A DNA stretch of 5,030 nucleotides, taken from the NCBI GenBank assembly GCA_023253295.1, contig JALRGZ010000311.1, positions 1 through 5,030 on the forward strand, in the 5' to 3' direction. Of the stretch, positions 1 through 4,922 are shown piece after piece. The notes beneath the pieces are model-generated. The model made no database searches. It was given only the letters and a program-made list of their open reading frames with translations, and had not been told where the DNA came from. A program made the translations under genes and the position numbers. Source of the DNA: Flavobacterium sp. (lineage in GTDB: Bacteria > Bacteroidota > Bacteroidia > Flavobacteriales > Flavobacteriaceae). Each line of letters begins with the position of its first letter. Positions within the stretch are counted from its first letter, which is position 1.

Positions 1-137
1 TTGAGTTAAGGTGCCAAAGCTAGGTGGATTTAGCATGGGAGTGCGCAAAAAGCCCGCGGCTGTCGCTGCGGACAGGAAGAAGTCTCTGGAGGCATTCCTT
101 AAATCCGCAGTGCAGCAGTTGTCGATGACAAACGAGC
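1..137. other. GC-rich block of unknown origin abutting a broken gene
   Basis: By hand count positions 1-140 are about 52% GC, while the following 140 bases are about 21%, so the composition is unlike the rest of the window. The block ends where a conserved minus-strand reading frame (138-179) is lost, which suggests a junction with foreign DNA. On the plus strand a short frame runs from an ATG at 35-37 to a stop at 152-154, crossing the junction. An SD-like AGGTGG (22-27) lies 7 nt before that ATG, which would be unusual for a Bacteroidota gene but normal in many other phyla. The minus strand is also open in one frame from 147 to the window edge, with no convincing start. Nested helices can be drawn (24-32 with 100-108, 54-60 with 65-71, 74-78 with 95-99), so a structured RNA is an alternative. 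I recognise neither a protein family nor an RNA family here. An insertion sequence end, an integrated element and an assembly chimera are all possible. Confidence 0.5.
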
Positions 138-179
138 TTAATGTTTTTCAATAAATTGACTGATAGGTCCTTTACTCAT
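138..179 (-). pseudogene. Broken 5' end of a deoxyhypusine synthase-like gene
   Basis: A minus-strand ATG at 179-177 opens a frame encoding MSKGPISQFIEKH, which then meets a TAA at 140-138. From memory, this matches the start of the deoxyhypusine synthase-like proteins of Flavobacteriaceae, where the next residue is a tyrosine and about 300 more residues follow. Here homology stops inside the expected Tyr codon and GC-rich sequence of different character begins. The family is NAD-dependent and transfers aminobutyl groups between polyamines; in bacteria it is linked to spermidine or homospermidine-type synthesis. Its position downstream of an arginine decarboxylase on the same strand fits that role. 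The start has an A/T-rich upstream region without a Shine-Dalgarno site, as is normal for this phylum, and a good promoter lies 55 nt further up. The rest of the gene is not in the window. With only 13 residues to judge from, the family call is tentative, but context supports it. Confidence 0.6.
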
Positions 180-233
180 TTTAAGGGATTTAAATGTTTA
201 GTAAATTTATCATTTTTTGAATCTAAATCGGTT

Positions 234-263
234 CAAATATAATGAAATTATAAATCTACCAAA
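234..263 (-). promoter_or_regulatory. Bacteroidota-type promoter for the broken deoxyhypusine synthase-like gene
   Basis: On the minus strand, TTTG (263-260) is followed after 18 nt by TATATTTG (241-234). This matches the Bacteroidota primary sigma consensus of a TTTG-like -33 element and a TAnnTTTG -7 element. Transcription would start near 228 and run left into the start codon at 179, giving a leader of roughly 50 nt. It lies between the speA stop and the broken gene, so that gene probably had its own promoter. No convincing intrinsic terminator was seen after speA, so read-through is also possible. Confidence 0.55.
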
Positions 264-286
264 TGTGTATTTGATTAATTATTTTT

Positions 287-1681
287 TTATTTGTAACCTA
301 AAATTTTTAATACTTCTTCAGAGGTTTGTTGTTCAGAAAAAACTTCAGTAGCCAGAATACCATTCTCATCTCTGTCGATAAGAATATGTTTAGGTTGCGG
401 GATTAAACAGTGGTGTAAACCGCCATATCCACCAATGGTTTCCTGGTAAGCCCCTGTATTAAAAAATCCTATATAAAGAGGTTTTTCTTTGTTGTATTTA
501 GGTAAATAAATGGCATTCATGTTTTGTTCCGAGTTGTAATAGTCGTCGCTATCACAGGTCAATCCGCCCAGAAGTACTCTTTCGTAAGTGTCATTCCAGC
601 GATTTACTGCTAACATGATAAAACGTTTATTAATAGCCCAGGTATCTGGCAAAGTAGTAATGAATGAAGAGTCAATCATATTCCACTTTTCTCTGTCGTT
701 TTGTTGTTTTTGATAAAGTACTTGGTAAATAGCTCCACCACTTTCACCTACAGTAAAAGATCCAAACTCTGTAAAAATGTGAGGAACATCTACTTCAGCT
801 TCATCACAAGCAATTTTAATTTGATTGATGATTTCGTCAATCATATATTGGTAGTCATACTCAAAGGCTAATGAATTTTTGATAGGGAATCCACCACCAA
901 TATTCAATCCGTCAAGACTAGGGCATTCTTTTTTAAGAGCAATATATACTTTAATACATTTTACTAATTCGTTCCAATAATATGCTGTATCATTGATACC
1001 TGTATTAATGAAAAAGTGAAGCATTTTTAACTCAAGATTGCTGTTTTCCTGAATTTGCTTTTTGTAGAAATTAACTATGTTTTTATAACCAATTCCTAAA
1101 CGGGAAGTATAGAACTCAAATTTAGGTTCCTCTTCGGCAGCAATACGGATTCCAATTTTGAATTTCCCTTTTATTTCAGCCTGAAGTAAGTCTAATTCTT
1201 CGTAGTTGTCAATAATCGGAATAGTATTTTTGTGTCCATTATTAATCAATCTTGCAATATTAGTAATGTATTGGTCTCTTTTAAAGCCATTACATATTAC
1301 ATAAGTACTTTTGTTGATTTTGCTGTTTTGCAATAAATTCTCAACAATATTAATATCAAAAGCAGATGATGTTTCTACGTGAATGTTGTTTTTGAAAGCT
1401 TCATTCATAACAAATTCAAAATGAGAGCTTTTAGTGCAATAGCAGTAATAATATTTCCCCTCATATTTGTTTTTCTCCATCGCTTTACGAAACCAGCTTT
1501 TAGCTTTGCTGATATTGTTAGAGATTTGAGGCAGGTAAGTAAACTTTAGAGGAGTACCATATTTTTCAACCAATTTCATTAAATCAATATTATGAAATAA
1601 TAGGTTGTCCTTATTCAGTTTAAATTCTTCCTGTGGGAAATAATAAGTTTGATTAATTAAGTCTGAATATTTAGTATTCAT
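287..1681 (-). CDS. speA: Arginine decarboxylase, PLP-dependent fold III type
   Basis: The 464-residue protein belongs to the Orn/DAP/Arg decarboxylase 2 family (alanine-racemase-like fold III barrel plus C-terminal beta domain). It is expected to convert L-arginine to agmatine and CO2 in the cytoplasm, the first step of polyamine synthesis from arginine. Visible signatures are the PLP lysine K84 in YCTKSSH, H222 in LHFFINTGI, the phosphate-binding glycines in LNIGGGFP (261-266), E305 in TEFGSF where relatives have EPGR, C376-D377 in LTCDSDD near the active site, and Y412 in GAYQETIGGYGG. At about 460 residues it is much shorter than E. coli SpeA (about 660) and fits the short form found in Bacteroidota. 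The ATG at 1681 is preceded by an A-rich stretch with no Shine-Dalgarno site and, 6 nt further up, by a long hairpin. The broken deoxyhypusine synthase-like gene downstream supports a polyamine role. Substrate choice is inferred from family resemblance; another basic amino acid is possible but less likely. Confidence 0.88.
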   Translation of the reverse strand: MNTKYSDLINQTYYFPQEEFKLNKDNLLFHNIDLMKLVEKYGTPLKFTYLPQISNNISKAKSWFRKAMEKNKYEGKYYYCYCTKSSHFEFVMNEAFKNNIHVETSSAFDINIVENLLQNSKINKSTYVICNGFKRDQYITNIARLINNGHKNTIPIIDNYEELDLLQAEIKGKFKIGIRIAAEEEPKFEFYTSRLGIGYKNIVNFYKKQIQENSNLELKMLHFFINTGINDTAYYWNELVKCIKVYIALKKECPSLDGLNIGGGFPIKNSLAFEYDYQYMIDEIINQIKIACDEAEVDVPHIFTEFGSFTVGESGGAIYQVLYQKQQNDREKWNMIDSSFITTLPDTWAINKRFIMLAVNRWNDTYERVLLGGLTCDSDDYYNSEQNMNAIYLPKYNKEKPLYIGFFNTGAYQETIGGYGGLHHCLIPQPKHILIDRDENGILATEVFSEQQTSEEVLKILGYK

Positions 1682-1687
1682 TTTATT

Positions 1688-1745
1688 TTAGAGTTTATGT
1701 TTATTATAGTTTAATTCAATGATTAAGCTATAATTCAAACTCTAA
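1688..1745 (-). promoter_or_regulatory. Two-part hairpin directly before the speA start
   Basis: In the minus-strand RNA, TTAGAGTTT (1745-1737) pairs perfectly with AAACTCTAA (1696-1688). Inside it, ATTATAGCTTAAT (1734-1722) pairs with ATTAAACTATAAT (1715-1703) at 12 of 13 positions, closing a 6-nt loop. The two stems are separated by a small asymmetric internal loop (2 nt and 6 nt). The structure ends 6 nt before the speA ATG and includes the stop codon of the upstream small ORF (1737-1735). No U-tract follows, so it is not a standard terminator. It could mask the speA initiation region or couple speA translation to translation of the small ORF. The sequence is AT-rich, so stability is moderate, but 21 of 22 matched positions is more than casual pairing. 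Confidence 0.5.
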
Positions 1746-1914
1746 TATTGGCATATGTAATCTGTAACTTTTCGTTTTCTGAAGTTAGAATTTGAAAAAG
1801 ATCAAAAATAAAATGTCCCACAACAGTATTAAAACGTTTCAACATTCTTTTAAAAGAACGATTGTTAACGCTCGAATTAGAGTTGTAATTTCTTTGTTTT
1901 TGATCCTTTTTCAT
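1735..1914 (-). CDS. Small ORF upstream of speA, possible leader peptide
   Basis: I do not recognise this 59-residue protein. It starts at ATG 1914-1912 and stops at TGA 1737-1735, 53 nt before speA. The N-terminal half is polar and basic (MKKDQKQRNY, then Asn/Ser-rich and a KRMLKR stretch), and the middle is hydrophobic and aromatic (VVGHFIFDLFQIL, residues 31-43). Five arginines occur (8, 19, 23, 27, 58), the last just before the stop. A promoter-like TACATTTG ends only 5 nt before the ATG, so the mRNA would be nearly leaderless, or the true start may be an internal Met such as residue 24. An in-frame ATG at 1992 would extend it into aroB, but that ORF would overlap aroB and place the promoter inside the gene, so I prefer the shorter form. 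It may be a genuine small protein, a leader peptide for speA, or an open stretch of untranslated leader. Confidence 0.4.
   Translation of the reverse strand: MKKDQKQRNYNSNSSVNNRSFKRMLKRFNTVVGHFIFDLFQILTSENEKLQITYANIRV
1795..1911 (-). repeat. Long-range inverted repeat within the speA leader
   Basis: On the plus strand, the arm at 1795-1808 (five A, GATC, five A) is mirrored at 1897-1911 (TTTTTGATC, one extra C, five T). The RNA could therefore form 9 bp, a one-base bulge and 5 more bp around an 88-nt interior. The 5' arm starts one base into the AAAAAGG that follows the small ORF's ATG. Inside lies a perfect 14-bp palindrome TTCTTTTAAAAGAA (1845-1858). The arms are A/T-rich with only a GATC core, so chance pairing cannot be excluded, and both arms are also codons of the small ORF. 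Confidence 0.3.
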
Positions 1915-1919
1915 TGCGG

Positions 1920-1952
1920 CAAATGTAAAAAATAAAATATAAGCGATGCAAT
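1920..1952 (-). promoter_or_regulatory. Bacteroidota-type promoter for the small ORF and speA
   Basis: On the minus strand, ATTG (1952-1949) precedes TACATTTG (1927-1920) with a 21-nt spacer, within the 17-23 nt range of Bacteroidota promoters. The -7 element fits TAnnTTTG exactly; the -33 element is a partial match (TTG core). It lies just after the aroB stop, so speA and its leader are probably transcribed separately from aroB. The start site would fall at or just before the small ORF's ATG, giving speA a leader of roughly 230 nt. Confidence 0.55.
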
Positions 1953-1961
1953 CCTTTTGAT

Positions 1962-1985
1962 AAAAAAAACAGTTACAATTTGTAA
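1962..1985 (-). terminator. Weak terminator-like element at the end of aroB
   Basis: In the minus-strand RNA a 5-bp AT-only stem (TTACA with TGTAA, 3-nt loop, 1985-1973) overlapping the aroB stop codon is followed by three bases and eight U (1969-1962). The U-tract is good, but the stem is too short and weak for confident termination. It may only slow transcription before the next promoter. Confidence 0.25.
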
Positions 1986-3040
1986 TCTTCAAAGGCTTTC
2001 AGAATCAATTCATTCTCGACTTCCTGATTGATTATAATCTTACCGATACCATCAATTAAAGCAAATTGAATACTTCCATATTCATTCTTTTTATCGTGTT
2101 TTAATAATTCAAGAATTGGATCAATATCTGCTTCTTCGAAAATGATGTCTTCGTAAATTGATTTTAATACAGTTTTTATTTGAATATATTCTTCTTCAGT
2201 AATAAGCCCTTTGTTTAAAGAAATAAAACTTTCTAAAATCATCCCGACAGCGATAGCTTCTCCGTGAAGTAAAGTAGTTTTATCAGGGTTCTCCAAGAAA
2301 TAACCTTCTATAGCATGTCCTAATGTGTGACCAAAATTCAATGCTTTTCTAATATTTTTTTCTGTAGGATCTTGTGTAACAATTTCGTTTTTGATTATCA
2401 CTGACTGGTGAATTAATTCGTCAAGTGTGTCAAAATCAATTGTGCTGATGTCTAAAAACTCTTCCCAGTATTTTTTATCATAAATCAAACCATGTTTCAA
2501 CATTTCGGCTAATCCGGAACGCATTTCGTTTTGAGGAACAGTTTCCAAAAATTGGGTATCAATTAAAACCATACTAGGAACATTAATAATACCAATTTGG
2601 TTTTTTAAATTTCCTAAATCAACTCCGTTTTTTCCTCCTACTGAAGCATCTACCATAGAAAGTAGGGTAGTAGGGATATTAATAAAGTCTACTCCGCGTT
2701 TAAAAGTAGAAGCGACAAAACCTCCAAGGTCAGTTACCACACCGCCACCTAAATTTAATACAAGACTTTTACGATCTCCACCAAGTTCAGTAAGAACCTT
2801 CCAGATTTCGATACAAGTTTCGATGTTTTTATTTTCTTCACCTGCTTCAAATTCAACAATTTCTACATTTAAATCGGTTTCGATATAAGGCAGTAATTTG
2901 GGTAAGCAATATTCATTAGTATTGCTATCTACAATTATAAATATATTAGAATACTTATTTTCAGCTAGATGAAGATTCAATGCCTCGTAAGCTTTTTCAT
3001 TAAAATAGATTGGGTAGTTATTGGCTTGGATAGTTTGCAT
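1973..3040 (-). CDS. aroB: 3-Dehydroquinate synthase
   Basis: This 355-residue cytoplasmic enzyme converts DAHP to 3-dehydroquinate, the second step of the shikimate pathway to aromatic amino acids, using NAD and a divalent metal (usually Zn or Co). The N-terminal nucleotide-binding half contains VDSNTNE (38-43), GEENKN (67-72) and the glycine-rich LNLGGGVVTDLGGFVAS (95-111). The run IPTTLLSMVDASVGGKNGVD (122-141) is a hallmark of the family. Metal ligands are visible as E179 (GLAEMLKHG), H238 in FGHTLGHAIE and H259 in LLHGEAIAVGM, with H242 as the neighbouring catalytic histidine. Length is normal for a stand-alone AroB (about 350-360). The ATG at 3040 is preceded by an AT-only stretch without a Shine-Dalgarno site. 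It is divergent from proline dehydrogenase across a 93-bp gap, and no other shikimate gene is in the window. All key residues are present, so it should be functional. Confidence 0.96.
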   Translation of the reverse strand: MQTIQANNYPIYFNEKAYEALNLHLAENKYSNIFIIVDSNTNEYCLPKLLPYIETDLNVEIVEFEAGEENKNIETCIEIWKVLTELGGDRKSLVLNLGGGVVTDLGGFVASTFKRGVDFINIPTTLLSMVDASVGGKNGVDLGNLKNQIGIINVPSMVLIDTQFLETVPQNEMRSGLAEMLKHGLIYDKKYWEEFLDISTIDFDTLDELIHQSVIIKNEIVTQDPTEKNIRKALNFGHTLGHAIEGYFLENPDKTTLLHGEAIAVGMILESFISLNKGLITEEEYIQIKTVLKSIYEDIIFEEADIDPILELLKHDKKNEYGSIQFALIDGIGKIIINQEVENELILKAFEDYKL

Positions 3041-3062
3041 CTTAATTAATTAATTTGAAATG

Positions 3063-3097
3063 CAAAATAAGGTAATTTCTAGTAAATATTATTCAAA
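3063..3097 (-). promoter_or_regulatory. Possible aroB promoter
   Basis: On the minus strand, TTTG (3097-3094) and TTATTTTG (3070-3063) are 23 nt apart. The -7 element has one mismatch to TAnnTTTG (T for A at the second base) and the spacer is at the upper limit, so this is a weak call. It is the best candidate in the short aroB upstream region. Confidence 0.3.
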
Positions 3098-3105
3098 ACT
3101 GTACC

Positions 3106-3113
3106 TATATTTG
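3106..3113 (+). promoter_or_regulatory. -7 promoter element for proline dehydrogenase
   Basis: TATATTTG followed by CCACA lies 20 nt before the proline dehydrogenase ATG and fits the Bacteroidota -7 consensus TAnnTTTG. The same TAnnTTTGCC context recurs at the promoter upstream of the speA leader. I see no clear TTTG -33 element at the usual distance, so the promoter may be weak or need an activator. The expected mRNA leader is only about 15 nt. Confidence 0.5.
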
Positions 3114-3133
3114 CCACAAATTTTAAACAGTAG

Positions 3134-4303
3134 ATGAAAAAGATATTTAAAAATACAGAAATTGCATTTGCATTAAAGAGCGATACCGAATTGGATAGAG
3201 CTTATTTCCTTTTCAAAATGATTTCAAATCAACCATTGGTTCGTATCGGGACTGCTGTTACTAACTTTGCTTTAAAAGTGCATCTTCCGGTTGAAAAATT
3301 AATTCGCGCCAGCGTTTTTGATCATTTTTGTGGTGGAGTAAATGAAGAGGATTGTCTTTCGGTAGTTGACAAAATGTACACAAAAGGAGTTTCTTCTGTT
3401 TTGGATTATTCTGTTGAAGGAAAAGAGGAGGAAGATCAGTTTGAAGCAGCCTTAAAAATGACTTTAAAAACAATCGATTTTGCTAAAGAGCGTGAGGCCA
3501 TTCCATTTGCGGTTTTTAAACCTACGGGACTTGGAAGAATTGATTTGTATGAAAAAGTAGGCGCTAAAATTGAATTAACAGCTTCGGAAAAAGCCGAATG
3601 GGAGCGAGTAGTTGCTCGTTTTGATTTAATTTGTAGCGAAGCTTATAAAAAAGATGTGGCTTTATTAATTGATGCTGAAGAAAGTTGGATGCAGGATGCT
3701 GCGGATGATTTAGTTGCTGATATGATGCGCAAATACAATAAAGAAAAAGCCATTGTTTACAATACGCTTCAAATGTATCGTTGGGATCGTTTGGATTATT
3801 TGAAAAAATTACATGAGCAGGCTAAACAAGAGGGATTCCATATTGGGATGAAAATTGTTCGTGGTGCTTATATGGAAAAAGAAAATGATAAGGCTGCTGA
3901 AAAAGGTTATAAATCACCTATCTGTCCTTCTAAAGAAGCAACAGATATCAACTATGATGCTGCTGTTCTTTACATGGTAGAGCATATTGATTCGATGGCC
4001 ATTTTTGCAGGAACTCATAATGAAGAGAGTACTTATTATTTAATGCAATTAATGGAGGAAAAAGGAATCAGGGTGGATAATCAAAGAATCTGTTTTGGTC
4101 AATTGTATGGTATGAGTGATAATATCAGCTACAATCTGGCTTATAATGGTTATAAAGTTGCTAAATATTTGCCTTTTGGTCCTGTTAAAGATGTGATGCC
4201 TTATTTGATTAGACGTGCAGAAGAAAATACTTCAGTTGCTGGTCAAACAAGTCGTGAATTGAAAATGTTGAAAAAGGAGCGTAAAAGAAGAAAGAACGCT
4301 TAA
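3134..4303 (+). CDS. Proline dehydrogenase, monofunctional
   Basis: The 389-residue protein matches the FAD-dependent PRODH barrel, which oxidises L-proline to delta-1-pyrroline-5-carboxylate and passes electrons to the quinone pool, so it is expected at the inner face of the membrane. Visible family motifs are LDYSVEG (90-96), FKPTGLGR (128-135), the acidic strand end LLIDAEES (177-184), YNTLQMYR (209-216), KIVRGAYMEKE (240-250), FAGTHNEES (291-299), FGQLYGMSD (321-329) and the proline-binding PYLIRRAEEN (356-365) with its Arg pair. The C-terminus is a short basic tail (KKERKRRKNA). It lacks the P5C dehydrogenase domain of the roughly 1,300-residue bifunctional PutA, so a separate P5C dehydrogenase must exist elsewhere. 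The ORF is single-copy, transcribed away from aroB, and ends before a strong terminator. The ATG at 3134 follows an A-rich leader with no Shine-Dalgarno site. No transmembrane segment is visible. Confidence 0.93.
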   Translation: MKKIFKNTEIAFALKSDTELDRAYFLFKMISNQPLVRIGTAVTNFALKVHLPVEKLIRASVFDHFCGGVNEEDCLSVVDKMYTKGVSSVLDYSVEGKEEEDQFEAALKMTLKTIDFAKEREAIPFAVFKPTGLGRIDLYEKVGAKIELTASEKAEWERVVARFDLICSEAYKKDVALLIDAEESWMQDAADDLVADMMRKYNKEKAIVYNTLQMYRWDRLDYLKKLHEQAKQEGFHIGMKIVRGAYMEKENDKAAEKGYKSPICPSKEATDINYDAAVLYMVEHIDSMAIFAGTHNEESTYYLMQLMEEKGIRVDNQRICFGQLYGMSDNISYNLAYNGYKVAKYLPFGPVKDVMPYLIRRAEENTSVAGQTSRELKMLKKERKRRKNA

Positions 4304-4324
4304 TTTCTATAGAAGTTTTAAAAG

Positions 4325-4361
4325 AAAAGGTATCAAAATCATTCGTTTTGATACCTTTTTT
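4325..4361. terminator. Bidirectional intrinsic terminator
   Basis: A perfect 14-bp stem (AAAAGGTATCAAAA at 4325-4338, TTTTGATACCTTTT at 4346-4359) closes a 7-nt loop. It has a T-tract on the right and an A-tract on the left, so it can end transcripts in both directions. It lies between the convergent proline dehydrogenase (22 nt after its stop) and the DCC protein gene (12 nt after its stop). Confidence 0.9.
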
Positions 4362-4372
4362 ATTGGAGAGAA

Positions 4373-4786
4373 TTATAAAAATTTCGCTTTCAATTCCGGA
4401 GTAGGAACCATACAATTTTCCTTCTTGCCATACCATTTATAGCGGTTTTTAGCAATATAATCGTAGAAAGTATTCCGAAGAGTTTTTGGGAAAATTTTAA
4501 ATACCAATAATAGCGAATACCAAGAATTAAATTCACTAGCAATTTGCAAAGCAGCTTCCGATTTTAAATAATAGGCAGTTCCGGGTTCGTACAAAATAAT
4601 ACTATCCACTTTCTTTGTATCAATACCAATATAATTGCAAATTTCCTGACCTAACTCTGACTGTAATGCCACAAACCTGAAAACATCTTTTTTGTCTCTC
4701 TCAGTGATGTATTGCACAGCTGAATTGCAAAGATTACAAACGCCGTCAAAAAGGATTATTTTTTTGTTTTTGGGAAGGTTTTGCAT
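4373..4786 (-). CDS. DCC family thiol-disulfide oxidoreductase-like protein (DUF393)
   Basis: This 137-residue protein has the defining DCC motif near its N-terminus: D14, C17 and C20 in ILFDGVCNLCN, a CxxC on a thioredoxin-like fold. Other family features are FRFVALQSELGQ (36-47), a middle strand with a hydrophobic stretch at SLLLVFKIFP (91-100), and the C-terminal YDYIAKNRYKWYGKKENC (108-125) with a third cysteine at 125. The family is widespread in bacteria and predicted to act in thiol-disulfide chemistry, but its substrates are not established. No signal peptide is visible, so it is probably cytoplasmic. Length is normal for the family (about 130-140). It lies downstream of mutS2 on the same strand, separated by a repeat-containing gap of 136 bp, and I see no clear promoter of its own. 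Its stop lies close to the shared terminator with proline dehydrogenase. The family call is firm; the function is not. Confidence 0.9.
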   Translation of the reverse strand: MQNLPKNKKIILFDGVCNLCNSAVQYITERDKKDVFRFVALQSELGQEICNYIGIDTKKVDSIILYEPGTAYYLKSEAALQIASEFNSWYSLLLVFKIFPKTLRNTFYDYIAKNRYKWYGKKENCMVPTPELKAKFL

Positions 4787-4803
4787 TGGTTGTATAATTA
4801 ATA

Positions 4804-4897
4804 GGAATGAAGCAACCTCATAAAGTTTTGCTTTTCTAAATTTTTAAATACTAGATTTACTTGTTTTAGTGTGATTGCTTCGTTCCTCGCAATGACT
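4804..4897. repeat. REP-like inverted repeat between mutS2 and the DCC gene
   Basis: GGAATGAAGCAA (4804-4815) is the reverse complement of TTGCTTCGTTCC (4875-4886) except for one base that can form a G-U pair. The right half sits in GATTGCTTCGTTCCTCGCAATGAC (4873-4896 region), itself a short hairpin with ATTGC (4874-4878) and GCAAT (4889-4893). I recognise this GCTTCGTTCCTCGCAATGAC-type sequence as a dispersed intergenic palindrome found in many copies in Bacteroidota genomes. Such repeats are often linked to REP-associated tyrosine transposases; none is present here. The gap (4787-4922) contains no ORF that I can support. Confidence 0.65.
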
Positions 4898-4922
4898 CTG
4901 AACACCGCTTCCTGCAAACTGA

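Noticed and set aside
1..147. Open minus-strand frame running off the left edge as a coding gene
   Set aside because: No start codon with supporting signals exists near its upstream end, and it is not in frame with the broken gene; openness is expected in a GC-rich block.
225..245. GGTTCAAAT resembling a tRNA T-loop
   Set aside because: No acceptor stem, anticodon arm or CCA-end context surrounds it, and the flanks are too AT-rich; it overlaps the minus-strand -7 element instead.
1735..1992. 85-codon form of the small ORF starting inside aroB
   Set aside because: Its extra N-terminus overlaps the aroB end and the poly-A/T tract and would be encoded upstream of the likely promoter; the ATG at 1914 is more plausible.
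3042..3053. Perfect palindrome TTAATTAATTAA before aroB
   Set aside because: It is a simple AATT repeat in an AT-rich leader and gives no evidence of being an operator.
3261..3473. 70-codon minus-strand ORF inside the proline dehydrogenase gene
   Set aside because: It is fully antisense to a well-supported gene, has low-complexity Leu/Phe/Lys content and no upstream signals.
4209..4436. 75-codon minus-strand ORF spanning the proline dehydrogenase end and the DCC gene end
   Set aside because: It overlaps two confident genes and the terminator in another frame; its length is expected by chance.
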